Shown one piece after another: positions 24,387 to 31,823 of a DNA stretch of 54,508 bases. The DNA is from Desulfobulbus sp. (GTDB lineage: Bacteria > Desulfobacterota > Desulfobulbia > Desulfobulbales > Desulfobulbaceae). Both the position numbers and the translations under genes were made by a program. Below the pieces are notes generated by a model, which searched no databases, was not told the origin of the DNA, and saw only the letters and a program-made list of their open reading frames with translations. Every line of letters begins with the position of its first letter. The first letter of the stretch is position 1. Location: contig NZ_JAVBXR010000028.1 of the NCBI RefSeq assembly GCF_030824455.1, positions 1 through 54,508 of the forward strand. The letters are read 5' to 3'.

Positions 24387-24962
24387 ATGAAAGTTGTAGC
24401 CTTTAATGGAAGCGCCCGGAAAAACGGCAATACCGCCATGATGATCGCCGCCCTGTTCAAAGAGCTGGAAAAAGAGGGCGTTGAGACCGAGATGGTGCAG
24501 TTGGCGGGCGAACATCCCCACGGCTGCATTGCCTGTTACCAGTGTTTCAAGAACAAGAACGGCCGCTGCATTGTCGACCTCGACTGCATCAACAACTGCA
24601 TCGAAAAAATGCTGGCCGCCGATGCGATTGTTCTCGCCTCGCCCACCTATTTCGCCGACGTCTCGACCGAAATGAAGGCCTTAATCGACCGCGCCGGCAT
24701 GACCTCGCGCGCCAACGGCGACATGTTCAAACGCAAACTGGGCGCCGCCATCGTCACCCAGCGGCGGGGCGGCGGCATCCACGCCTTTGACACGATGAAC
24801 CATTTTTTCACCATCGGCCAGATGATCATTGTTGGCTCGTCCTACTGGAACATCGGTTTTGGCAGGGAAAAGGGAGAGGTGGCGGACGACAAGGAAGGCC
24901 TTAACGTGATGTGTGATTTGGGCAAAAACATGGCCTGGCTCTTGCGAAAACTGCACAAATAA
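24387..24962 (+). CDS. Flavodoxin-fold NADPH-dependent FMN reductase / iron-sulfur flavoprotein-like
   Basis: A 191-residue flavodoxin-like protein. The N-terminal VAFNGSARKNGNTAMM is the FMN phosphate loop of NADPH-dependent FMN reductases. CIACYQCFKNKNGRCIV supplies closely spaced cysteines (CxxCxxC plus a fourth Cys), as in archaeal and sulfate-reducer iron-sulfur flavoproteins that bind a [4Fe-4S] cluster. ASPTYFADVSTEMKALIDR is the flavin-ring contact loop. It is probably a cytosolic electron-transfer protein between ferredoxin-like donors and oxygen- or quinone-related acceptors. A strong AGGAGG site precedes the ATG. Whether it carries both FMN and the cluster is an inference from the motif spacing. 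Confidence 0.82.
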   Translation: MKVVAFNGSARKNGNTAMMIAALFKELEKEGVETEMVQLAGEHPHGCIACYQCFKNKNGRCIVDLDCINNCIEKMLAADAIVLASPTYFADVSTEMKALIDRAGMTSRANGDMFKRKLGAAIVTQRRGGGIHAFDTMNHFFTIGQMIIVGSSYWNIGFGREKGEVADDKEGLNVMCDLGKNMAWLLRKLHK

Positions 24963-25101
24963 GGTGCGGGCAGGGGGGCTGGCCAGACGCTGTTTTCCGA
25001 TGGTTGAGACGGAGGGTCTGCGCCTGCTCTGGCCTCCCAGCTTTTCTCTGTGGCGCCGGCAGGTTGCAAGCCGACAACTTCTTGATTTGTTAAAAATTAA
25101 T

Positions 25102-25130
25102 TTGACCGATAGCCGAGAAAACCCTATAAC
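25102..25130 (+). promoter_or_regulatory. Sigma-70-type promoter
   Basis: TTGACC (25102-25107) and TATAAC (25125-25130) are separated by 17 bases, five of six matches to each consensus hexamer, in an AT-rich run. It lies about 75 bases upstream of the small zinc-ribbon gene and is the best-looking promoter in the window. The rest of the 24963-25204 gap holds nothing else I can support. Confidence 0.6.
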
Positions 25131-25204
25131 AGAGCAAGGCGGAGGGCGCGGGACGACCGCGTTCTCTGCATATTGACGGAGTTACTGCAACCGGGAGAGA
25201 GGCA

Positions 25205-25387
25205 ATGCTGGCTATCTGCGAGGAATGCTCAAAAAAATACAATATCGACGAATCCAAAATGAAGGGACCGAAAGCACGTTTTTCCTGCCAGGAATGCGGT
25301 CACATCATCGTGGTGATCAAGAATCCGTCGCCGCAACAGGACGCTCCCGGACACGCTTCGCCCGGTTTCAAGGACGGCAATTCGTGA
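25205..25387 (+). CDS. Small MJ0042-type zinc-ribbon protein
   Basis: A 60-residue protein that is almost entirely one zinc ribbon: Cys5-x2-Cys8 and Cys28-x2-Cys31 with the spacing and GHIIVV tail of the MJ0042/zinc_ribbon_5 family. In deltaproteobacteria this domain is usually found at the N-terminus of much longer proteins such as signalling or periplasmic anchor proteins, so a free-standing copy is either a small regulator or a remnant. GAGAGAGG precedes the ATG and a good promoter lies upstream, which argues for expression. The last 20 residues are low-complexity and look disordered. Confidence 0.7.
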   Translation: MLAICEECSKKYNIDESKMKGPKARFSCQECGHIIVVIKNPSPQQDAPGHASPGFKDGNS

Positions 25388-25485
25388 TGCACCGCGTCAA
25401 GCGTCGCCGGTTCAGCATGGCCCTGTTGCCGGCGCGCGCGTCTTCCCTGTCCTTTCTACTGAACCACGCGGCGTAATCCGGTTCC

Positions 25486-26097
25486 ATGCTCATTCCACGG
25501 GAAAGGCCTTATCTGGAAGGTCTCAACAGTTATTACCTGCATCTCGAGAAATTCATTGAACACCTGCAGGGGGAAATTGGTTCCGGCGGCGTATACTGCG
25601 CCTCGCCCAACCTGGAGATGTTCATTTTTTTCAGTGAGCAGGAGGTGATCAGCAGTCTGTTGCAGGAAAAGGGCGCCGCCGCCCATTTTGCCCCGGCCTA
25701 TGAACTGGTTCGGGGGGCCTTTTACGGCGGCAGCTTTGCGGCCAAAGTGTACCAGCTCGACCCCCACGCCATTTTTTTCTGGGCCCAGATGCCGCCGTTT
25801 CAACGCGCCAAATCAGCCCTGCGCTCCACTGAAATCCCCTTGCCCGACTTGATTTTTCGCTTGCGAATGAAACAATTTTCCGGATTTATCGATGTGCAAC
25901 TTGCCAAGAAAAACGAGGGCGGCCTGCTCTTTTTTAACGAGGGCGACCGCATCGGCGGCTCATACACCTGGGGCAAAGGGGGTATGAGCACCTCGGATGA
26001 AGACTACAACTCGCTGCTCAGCCGGGTGCAAGCCGGAGAGGGCGTGTTCACCTTCGGCAGTTTCGCCAAAGAGGGCAAAACCGCAGCAGCGGAATAA
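25486..26097 (+). CDS. Hypothetical protein, possible DUF4388-like C-terminal region
   Basis: A 203-residue cytosolic protein I cannot assign firmly. The C-terminal part (about 110-165) has the pattern PLPDLIFRLRMKQFSGFIDV followed by EGGLLFFNEGDRIGG, reminiscent of DUF4388/PatA-N type domains found in gliding and signalling proteins, where a short beta hairpin with FxxGxxV repeats is typical. The N-terminal part (helix YLHLEKFIEHLQGEIGS) resembles nothing I know. The gene lies 98 bases after the zinc ribbon on the same strand and could share its promoter. No signal peptide or membrane segment. Confidence 0.6.
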   Translation: MLIPRERPYLEGLNSYYLHLEKFIEHLQGEIGSGGVYCASPNLEMFIFFSEQEVISSLLQEKGAAAHFAPAYELVRGAFYGGSFAAKVYQLDPHAIFFWAQMPPFQRAKSALRSTEIPLPDLIFRLRMKQFSGFIDVQLAKKNEGGLLFFNEGDRIGGSYTWGKGGMSTSDEDYNSLLSRVQAGEGVFTFGSFAKEGKTAAAE

Positions 26098-26173
26098 CGC
26101 CCAGCCTCGGTTTTCGACCGATTCCCACCTTGTTTGTTATTTATCGTTGCGCCGGGCCGGAAACAGCCGCCCG

Positions 26174-27274
26174 TTATGCAGCCTCGCCGTCTGTCGGCGC
26201 TCCCCCTAACATTGTTGCCTTTTTCGCATCCCATCCCTGGCCGGCCAATTGACCGCAGGCTGCTGCAATGTCCTCGCCCCGACTGGTGCGGATAAACACT
26301 GTGAATTCGCGGTCGCGCAGGATCTTCTGAAAGCGGAGCACGCGTTGTTCGCCGGGGCTGCGAAAACGGTCGCCGCCACCCGGATTGACCGCCAACAGGT
26401 TGATTTTGCAAGGAACGTCGCGCAGTAAATTCGCCAGTTGCACCGCATCCGCATCGGTGTCGTTGACGCCTTCCAGCAGGGTGTATTCAAACATGATCCG
26501 CTTGCGCCGCTTCTGGCGGTAGGTGCGGCAGGTCTCGATCAGTTCGGCTATGGGATAGCGTTTGTTGATCGGCATCAGACTGGTGCGGACCGCGTCGTCG
26601 GCGGCATGCAGCGAAACCGCAAGGTTGACGTCGGTCTCGTCGCCCAACTGCCGCATCTGGGGCACTAGGCCGCAGGTGGACACCGTGATCCGGCGGTTGG
26701 AAAAGTCAAGCCCGCGCTGCTCGGTGAAGATGGATATGGCGTCGAGCAGATTGTCGAAGTTGGCCAGCGGTTCGCCCATGCCCATGAACACGATGTTGGT
26801 CAGCGGCCCTTTGTCGTGGGCCAGCGCCCAATCCCGGACCGCGCAGACCTGGTTGACGATCTCTGCGGTGGTCAGATTGCGGCGAAAGCCCATGGCCCCG
26901 GTCAGGCAAAAAGTGCAGCCCATGGCGCAGCCCACCTGGGAGGAAACGCAGAGGGTGTTGCGGTCTTCCTCGGGAATCAGCACCGATTCAATGACCTCGC
27001 CGTCGTCAAGGCGAAAGGCGAATTTCACCGCGCCGTCGCGCGAGCACTGCACCATGGAGTCGTCAAAGCGGCTCATGGTGGCGGATTGGGCCAGGATGGC
27101 GCGAAATTCCTTGGCCAGATCGGTCATCTGGTCAAACTCAGTGACCCCAGGCCGGTAAATCCAGGCCAGAATCTGGCGGCCGCGAAAAGAGGGCTGCCCC
27201 AGGGATTCGACAAAGCGCACCAGTTGCTCTTGGGTCAGGTTCTTCAGATCAGTGAGCGCCGGAAACGTATTCAT
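26174..27274 (-). CDS. rlmN: RlmN, dual-specificity rRNA/tRNA m2A methyltransferase
   Basis: A 366-residue radical SAM enzyme that methylates C2 of adenosine 2503 in 23S rRNA and adenosine 37 in some tRNAs. The [4Fe-4S] cluster motif is CAMGCTFC (Cys116, Cys120, Cys123). SSQVGCAMGCTFCLTGAMGF, FMGMGEPLANFDNLL and the C-terminal CGQLAG with its resolving cysteine are all family signatures. Length is normal. I chose the ATG at 27274; a TTG four codons earlier is closer to the AAGGAAAG ribosome site, so either could be used. It stands convergent to the DUF4388-like gene and 71 bases upstream of the next minus-strand gene. Confidence 0.96.
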   Translation of the reverse strand: MNTFPALTDLKNLTQEQLVRFVESLGQPSFRGRQILAWIYRPGVTEFDQMTDLAKEFRAILAQSATMSRFDDSMVQCSRDGAVKFAFRLDDGEVIESVLIPEEDRNTLCVSSQVGCAMGCTFCLTGAMGFRRNLTTAEIVNQVCAVRDWALAHDKGPLTNIVFMGMGEPLANFDNLLDAISIFTEQRGLDFSNRRITVSTCGLVPQMRQLGDETDVNLAVSLHAADDAVRTSLMPINKRYPIAELIETCRTYRQKRRKRIMFEYTLLEGVNDTDADAVQLANLLRDVPCKINLLAVNPGGGDRFRSPGEQRVLRFQKILRDREFTVFIRTSRGEDIAAACGQLAGQGWDAKKATMLGGAPTDGEAA

Positions 27275-27345
27275 GCGTATATTCAACTTTCCTTGTTAAC
27301 AATTTGATGTATTGATCTTTTAACCAAACCTGTTCGCGGCGCTGA

Positions 27346-28215
27346 TCACAGCGCTCGGCGGGGCTCCGGTTTCAGGGGCACGAGGCCGGCCAGAGCCTGG
27401 TCAATAGTGGCCGACATCCGGTCGCGATCCTTGGGCAATCGGCCGCTGAGCGAAAAATAGTTAGAGGCGTGATTGGCGTGGAACTGGGAGCGGAACGGGG
27501 CTAAACCCGCCAACAGGCTGCGCAGTTCCAGGAACAACTGCGCCTGATCCGGCAAGGCAAACCGCCCGGCGCGCATCTGTCGGTACAGGGGCGTGTTGGG
27601 CAGCACCATCAGGGTGAGCACCGCGATCTGATGCGGCTGCATCCGGTTGAGCGCCGCAGCGGTGGCCAGTGCGTGTTCCTGGGAATGTTCAACGCCGGCA
27701 ATCCCCAGCAGGCAGGTGACCGAAAGAAAGATTCCGGCGGCTCGCACCCGCTGCCCGGCCACAATCATGGCCTCGCTGTCCACGCCCTTGGCAACGGCGG
27801 CAAGGGTTGGATCATGGCCGCTCTCCAGGCCCATATACAACCGGCTGAGACCAAGGCTTTTATAGTGCGCCAGTTGTTGGTCGTCTTTGCCCTGGATGTT
27901 CTGACAGGAGGCATACGAACTGACCCGGCGAATCCAGGGCAGTTTTTCCCGGATGCGATTCAGCAGGGCGGTCAGCAGCGCATCGGGCAGGCCCAGGGCG
28001 TCGCCGTCGGCGAGAAACAAGGTGGTGTGGCGGCCGCACCAGGCGGCGGCAAAATCAAGGTCGGCCTCAATCTGCGCCCAGGGTTTGATCTGAAAAGGTT
28101 TGTCGAGGTATGCCCCGCAGAAGGTGCAGCGGTTGTGGGAACAGCCCGTGGTTGCCTGGAGGATGAGAGAGAAGGCCTCGCTGGGGGGCCGGATGATGTC
28201 GCCTTGGTAATCCAA
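27346..28215 (-). CDS. Radical SAM protein with CX4CX2C motif (copy 1)
   Basis: A 289-residue radical SAM protein of unknown substrate (COG1032-like). The cluster motif is Cys25-x4-Cys30-x2-Cys33 (GCSHNRCTFC), one residue wider than the classic CX3CX2C. It is followed by an ADGDAL segment and the GLESGHDPTL motif typical of SAM binding in this group. The protein has the same length and near-collinear sequence as the copy at 41902-42771. The present start is TTG at 28215, produced by a 16-bp duplication bounding an inserted island. Before insertion the codon would have been GTG (see the distal repeat at 29863). The nearest ribosome-like site is AAGGAAA, 13 bases upstream and inside the island. 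Confidence 0.85.
   Translation of the reverse strand: MDYQGDIIRPPSEAFSLILQATTGCSHNRCTFCGAYLDKPFQIKPWAQIEADLDFAAAWCGRHTTLFLADGDALGLPDALLTALLNRIREKLPWIRRVSSYASCQNIQGKDDQQLAHYKSLGLSRLYMGLESGHDPTLAAVAKGVDSEAMIVAGQRVRAAGIFLSVTCLLGIAGVEHSQEHALATAAALNRMQPHQIAVLTLMVLPNTPLYRQMRAGRFALPDQAQLFLELRSLLAGLAPFRSQFHANHASNYFSLSGRLPKDRDRMSATIDQALAGLVPLKPEPRRAL
28199..28214. repeat. Direct repeat, left end of island
   Basis: TCGCCTTGGTAATCCA, identical over 16 bases to 29863-29878. It covers the first five to six codons of the radical SAM gene. Flanking bases differ on both sides, so the identity ends sharply. This is the form expected for an attachment-site core duplicated by a site-specific recombinase. Confidence 0.75.
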
Positions 28216-28434
28216 AAGATTGAATAATTTCCTTGAAAATAATTACTCTGTGTTGATAATTATTCAACAAAAACAATGAGTTGAAGTTTCGATCGACTAT
28301 CTTGAAAGACATTTTGTGGCACTCCAAATACAACCTTTGAATATTGAATTCCACAAACGAGTCCACAAGCTCGGGTGGTAGAAGCGGATGTGAGTTCACC
28401 GGATCAAAGGCAGATTTTCTAGGAGGTGTCACTT

Positions 28435-28560
28435 ATGTCGCAGCGCTATAAGCATTTGAGAATCACATATTACGGAGTATATACATTCAGACAACGTGTA
28501 CCGCAAGAGTTAGTGCCTCGGAATGAATTTCTTAGAGAAACATCCATTCACAATCGATAG
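28435..28560 (+). pseudogene. Truncated tyrosine recombinase/integrase N-terminus
   Basis: A 41-residue frame with a perfect AGGAGG site nine bases before the ATG. The segment LRITYYGVYTFRQRVPQELV matches the Arm-binding N-terminal domain of many phage-type integrases (pattern GxYYFRRRVPxxL). A normal integrase would continue for 300-450 residues, but the frame ends at TAG and the following bases encode nothing similar. It is therefore a truncated remnant, consistent with a once-mobile island that has lost its recombinase. Confidence 0.5.
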
Positions 28561-28644
28561 CAGAAGACAGGTTGTTTTGTGGCGGTGACGTACTGCGTGT
28601 GTTGAAGCAGTTTTGAAATCAATTCTAGTTCCGGAGAAGTAGAT

Positions 28645-29652
28645 ATGGCTGCAACTTTCGGCTTGCTTGAAAGAGTGACAAACATTCGCGCACATTGGCC
28701 ACGTGAAGACACAGATTTTACGCCTTGGTTAGCGGCAGAAGATAATATTGGTATCCTTGGTGACGCGATAGGCATTGAGCTTGAGGTGTTGGATCAGGAG
28801 AGAAACGTTGGTCAATTTCGGGCTGACATACTTTGCAAGAATTCAGCCGACAATACTCTTGTTTTGATAGAGAATCAGTTCGCGAAGACAGATCATAGTC
28901 ATCTCGGTCAGCTGTTCACTTACGCCGCTGGACTTGACGCGGTGACGCTGATATGGATTGTAGAAACATTTACGGATGAACATCGAGCGGCTCTTGATTG
29001 GTTGAACCGGATAACCCATGATAAGTTTCATTTCTTTGGTATCGAAATAGAGCTTTGGAAAATCGGTGATTCACCACCAGCACCGAAATTCAATATCGTT
29101 TCAAAGCCGAATGAATGGGCTAAAACCATAAAAGAGAGCGCTGAGGCGAGTCATTTAACATCGCTGACACCATGGCAGGAGCTCCAGTTTGAGTTCTGGA
29201 AACAGTTCGGCACATTCATAACGGCAAATAATTCAGCATTCAAACCACCGAAGCCAGCAGTCACTAGTTGGATGGGCTATGGAATCGGAAGAGCATATAC
29301 GACTTTAATTGTCACGTACTCGAAAAATGAAGCATGGGTTTATGTACAGCTTGATAACAAAGAACGTGCAACTTGGTTCAGATTGCTTCAACAAGATCAA
29401 TTAGCAATTGATGCTGAATTTGAGGAGGAGCTTATCTGGGAAGAAAGACCTGATCTGAAATACTCTCGAATCCGGATGTCTATTGTGATCGACATGACAG
29501 ATCAAAATAATTGGACATCAGCCTTTAGTTGGATGCTGAAGAATATGACGAAAATGAAGGCTGTTTTTAAGCCGAGGATAAAAGCGATCTCAGGTGAGAT
29601 TGCTATGTTACCGGATGATAACGGCGAACAGCTAATTACGGCTCAAATTTAA
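28645..29652 (+). CDS. DUF4268 protein with PD-(D/E)XK nuclease-like core
   Basis: A 335-residue protein of the DUF4268 family. The N-terminal half (about 1-145) carries a restriction-endonuclease-like core: GQFRADILCKN supplies Asp, and the next strand TLVLIENQF gives the ExQ element that replaces ExK in some members. LGQLFTYAAGLDAVTLIWI is the following helix-strand pair. The C-terminal half (about 165-330) matches DUF4268, including WVYVQLDNKERATWFRLL and SRIRMSIVIDMTD. The gene is AT-rich, unlike its neighbours, and is the only intact gene of an island. Such proteins are widespread in variable regions and may belong to defence systems, but the activity is not established. Confidence 0.75.
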   Translation: MAATFGLLERVTNIRAHWPREDTDFTPWLAAEDNIGILGDAIGIELEVLDQERNVGQFRADILCKNSADNTLVLIENQFAKTDHSHLGQLFTYAAGLDAVTLIWIVETFTDEHRAALDWLNRITHDKFHFFGIEIELWKIGDSPPAPKFNIVSKPNEWAKTIKESAEASHLTSLTPWQELQFEFWKQFGTFITANNSAFKPPKPAVTSWMGYGIGRAYTTLIVTYSKNEAWVYVQLDNKERATWFRLLQQDQLAIDAEFEEELIWEERPDLKYSRIRMSIVIDMTDQNNWTSAFSWMLKNMTKMKAVFKPRIKAISGEIAMLPDDNGEQLITAQI

Positions 29653-29862
29653 CTACGCGGCCGAAAGGGCAATCAGTGGCCAGGTCAGCGTGCTGTGATG
29701 CGGTAAATTAACAACGGAGAAAAGAGCTGGCCGGTTTGAGGTAGGGCGCATGCTGACCGCAAACCGAGAAGCGAAGCGTTAGAGCTCTTACTCTTGGAGC
29801 CAGTTAAAGAATATTCTTTTTAAAGAACTATTTCCTTGACATGTCATAGAGCACATATCATT

Positions 29863-29878
29863 TCGCCTTGGTAATCCA
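29863..29878. repeat. Direct repeat, right end of island
   Basis: TCGCCTTGGTAATCCA, the second copy of the 16-bp repeat. On the minus strand it is preceded by G, which would make GTG as the original start codon of the radical SAM gene before the island entered. It lies 14 bases from the serC terminator. Confidence 0.75.
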
Positions 29879-29892
29879 CAGGCAAAAGCAGG

Positions 29893-29928
29893 GCGACTGC
29901 CCGCGATGAAACGGTCGCGGGCAGTCGC
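29893..29928 (-). terminator. Hairpin terminator after serC
   Basis: GCGACTGCCCGCGA (29893-29906) pairs perfectly over 14 bases with TCGCGGGCAGTCGC (29915-29928) around an eight-base loop, 11 bases after the serC stop. On the minus strand a short TTTT follows shortly after, weaker than usual, so termination may be partial or factor-assisted. Confidence 0.7.
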
Positions 29929-29938
29929 AATAGGCAGA

Positions 29939-31021
29939 TTATCCGTTATTCTTAGCAAAGTCGGTCATGAACGAGACCAACTTCTCCACGCCTTCTTTGG
30001 GAAAGGCGTTGTAGATCGAGGCGCGGCAACCGCCCACCGAGCGGTGACCCTTGAGCCCGTCCAGACCGGCGGCCGTGGCCTCGCCAATGAACTTGGCCTC
30101 CAGTTCCTTGGTGGGCAGGTTGAAGGGCACGTTCATGGTCGATCGGGAGTCTTTCTCGGCGTGGCCGCGATAAAAATCGGTGCTGTCAATCATCTCGTAG
30201 AGCAGGGCCGCTTTTTCGCGGTTGAGTTTCTCCATGGCTGCGGCGCCGCCCACCTGCTTGAGCCATTTCATCACCAAACCCACGCAGTAGATCGAGAAGC
30301 AGGGCGGGGTGTTGAACATCGAGTCCTTCTCGGCGTGGGTCTTGTATTTGAGCATGGTCGGCACCTTGTCGCCTACCCGGTCGAGCAGATCGTCGCGGAT
30401 GATCACCACGGTCACACCGGCCGGCCCCATGTTCTTCTGCGCGCCGGCAAAGATCAAACCAAACTTGCTGACGTCCACCGGCCGGGCAAGGATGTCCGAG
30501 GACATGTCGGCGATCAGCATCGCCTCCTTGTTGGGCATGGTGGGGAACTGGGTGCCGTAGATGGTGTTGTTGCTGACAAAATAGAGATACTCGCTGTCCG
30601 GGGCCACGGTGTATTCGTCGTCGCGCGGCACCCGCTTGAACCCGGTTTCCTCGCTGGAATAGGCCACTTCGACCTGGCCGAAAAGCTTGGCTTCTTTGAT
30701 CGCTTTTTTCGACCAAACACCGGTGTTGAGGTAGGTGGCCTTCTGGCCGGCTTGCAACAGATTCATCGGCACCATGAAGAACTGCGAAGACGCGCCGCCC
30801 TGGAGAAAAAGCACCTTGTAATTGGTGGGAACGCCCATCAACTCGCGGATCAGGGCCTCGGTCTCGTCGGCCACGGCCATAAATTCCTTGGAACGGTGGC
30901 TCAGTTCAATCAGGCCAATGCCTTTGCCTTTGAAATTGACTATGTCAACCGCCGCCTCCTGGAGGACGGAATAGGGCAGAACAGCGGGACCAGGACTGAA
31001 ATTAAAAATTCTCTCAGGCAT
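29939..31021 (-). CDS. serC: Phosphoserine aminotransferase
   Basis: A 360-residue PLP-dependent aminotransferase that converts 3-phosphohydroxypyruvate and glutamate to phosphoserine and 2-oxoglutarate, the second step of serine synthesis. It may also serve vitamin B6 synthesis. Family marks are the N-terminus IFNFSPGPAVLP, the LFLQGGASSQF phosphate-binding loop and GLIFAGAQKNMGPAG with the Schiff-base Lys196. The start ATG at 31021 follows AAGGAG by six bases; the longer frame upstream runs into trmL. Length is typical. It is probably co-transcribed with trmL, whose stop lies 50 bases upstream. Confidence 0.96.
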   Translation of the reverse strand: MPERIFNFSPGPAVLPYSVLQEAAVDIVNFKGKGIGLIELSHRSKEFMAVADETEALIRELMGVPTNYKVLFLQGGASSQFFMVPMNLLQAGQKATYLNTGVWSKKAIKEAKLFGQVEVAYSSEETGFKRVPRDDEYTVAPDSEYLYFVSNNTIYGTQFPTMPNKEAMLIADMSSDILARPVDVSKFGLIFAGAQKNMGPAGVTVVIIRDDLLDRVGDKVPTMLKYKTHAEKDSMFNTPPCFSIYCVGLVMKWLKQVGGAAAMEKLNREKAALLYEMIDSTDFYRGHAEKDSRSTMNVPFNLPTKELEAKFIGEATAAGLDGLKGHRSVGGCRASIYNAFPKEGVEKLVSFMTDFAKNNG

Positions 31022-31070
31022 TCTTTTCTCCTTGGGTGCAAACGTACATGGTGTGAGGACGTGATGTTGT

Positions 31071-31535
31071 TTATGGGCGGATTTGCCGCAGGGCTTCATA
31101 CAGCACGATACCCGCGCTCATCGCCAGATTGAGGCTGCGGATATGGGGATTGCTCATGGGGATCGTCAGGCAGCGGTCACTATACAGCGTGAGAATGTCT
31201 TCCGGCAAGCCTTTTGTCTCCTTGCCAAAGATCAGCATGTCACCGGGAGCAAATCGCGCCTCTGTATAGGATCGGGTTGTTTTTGTGGTCAAAAAAAAGA
31301 GGCAGCGCTCGTCTTGACCACTCAGAAAGGTCTCGAAATTCTCCCAGTGGTTGATTCGGACCTGGGGCCAGTAATCAAGCCCGGCCCGTTTGAGATGCTT
31401 GTCGTCGACCTGGAAGCCAAGCGGATGCACCAGATCCAGCACCGTGTCGGTTGCCCCGCACAGCCGGGCAATGGACCCGGTGTTGGGCGGTATTTCCGGT
31501 TCAACCAGAACAATATGCAGGGCAGAGTCGGGCAT
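31071..31535 (-). CDS. trmL: TrmL, tRNA (cytidine/uridine-34-2'-O)-methyltransferase
   Basis: A 154-residue SPOUT-class methyltransferase that 2'-O-methylates the wobble base of leucine tRNAs. The three SPOUT motifs are present: EIPPNTGSIARLC near the N-terminus, FGKETKGLP in the middle, and the knotted C-terminal IRSLNLAMSAGIVLYEALRQ that binds SAM. The length of 150-160 residues fits TrmL rather than the longer TrmJ. It acts as a homodimer in the cytosol. It lies just upstream of serC on the same strand and divergent from lysC. Confidence 0.92.
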   Translation of the reverse strand: MPDSALHIVLVEPEIPPNTGSIARLCGATDTVLDLVHPLGFQVDDKHLKRAGLDYWPQVRINHWENFETFLSGQDERCLFFLTTKTTRSYTEARFAPGDMLIFGKETKGLPEDILTLYSDRCLTIPMSNPHIRSLNLAMSAGIVLYEALRQIRP

Positions 31536-31596
31536 GTGGCAACCATTGCGTGAGAGTGATAAAAGTGTTCCCGTATGTACAGAATATGGTTTGAGG

Positions 31597-31624
31597 TTGC
31601 AAATTTAAAAATACGTCTTACATT
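31597..31624 (+). promoter_or_regulatory. Candidate lysC promoter
   Basis: TTGCAA (31597-31602) and TACATT (31619-31624) are spaced by 16 bases in the AT-rich part of the trmL-lysC gap. This leaves a leader of about 190 bases before the lysC ATG. No lysine riboswitch pattern or leader peptide is recognisable in that leader, and lysC has only a weak ribosome site. Confidence 0.35.
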
Positions 31625-31823
31625 CGATCCTCCGCTTTTGGTTGCCGGATTCGGCTTTGGGGCGGACTTCCACGGATGGACCGCTCGTTTTTTCCTCGCT
31701 CTCACCCGGAACTCGTGGAACTCGTCGAGATCCCGATGCAGGATGGTCTGAGTCGTTGCTGGGCAACCGGCCCGTTGTTGCTCCACGAACTCACAAACTT
31801 CTTTTCTTTTTGCGGACACGATC

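Larger units (their letters stand above)
28199..29878. mobile_element. Small AT-rich island flanked by 16-bp direct repeats
   Basis: About 1.66 kb of DNA that is clearly AT-richer than both neighbours, bounded by a perfect 16-bp direct repeat. It carries a 41-residue stub of a tyrosine-recombinase N-terminus and one DUF4268 nuclease-like gene. Removing one repeat and everything between restores a simple arrangement, serC - terminator - radical SAM gene. Bases 28216-28434, 28561-28644 and 29653-29862 show no gene I can support, apart from a palindrome AAAGAATATTCTTT at 29806-29819 that could be an operator or part of a recombinase site. Confidence 0.65.

Noticed and set aside
28067..28432. A 121-codon minus-strand frame crossing the left island border
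   Set aside because: It joins island sequence to a shifted frame of the radical SAM gene and shows no coherent protein.
29836..29861. Promoter TTGACA ... TATCAT at the right end of the island
   Set aside because: The hexamers are only 14 bases apart, and no gene follows on that strand.
31625..31823. Possible lysine riboswitch in the lysC leader
   Set aside because: The leader is long and has some self-complementary pieces, but none of the conserved lysine-aptamer core blocks could be found.
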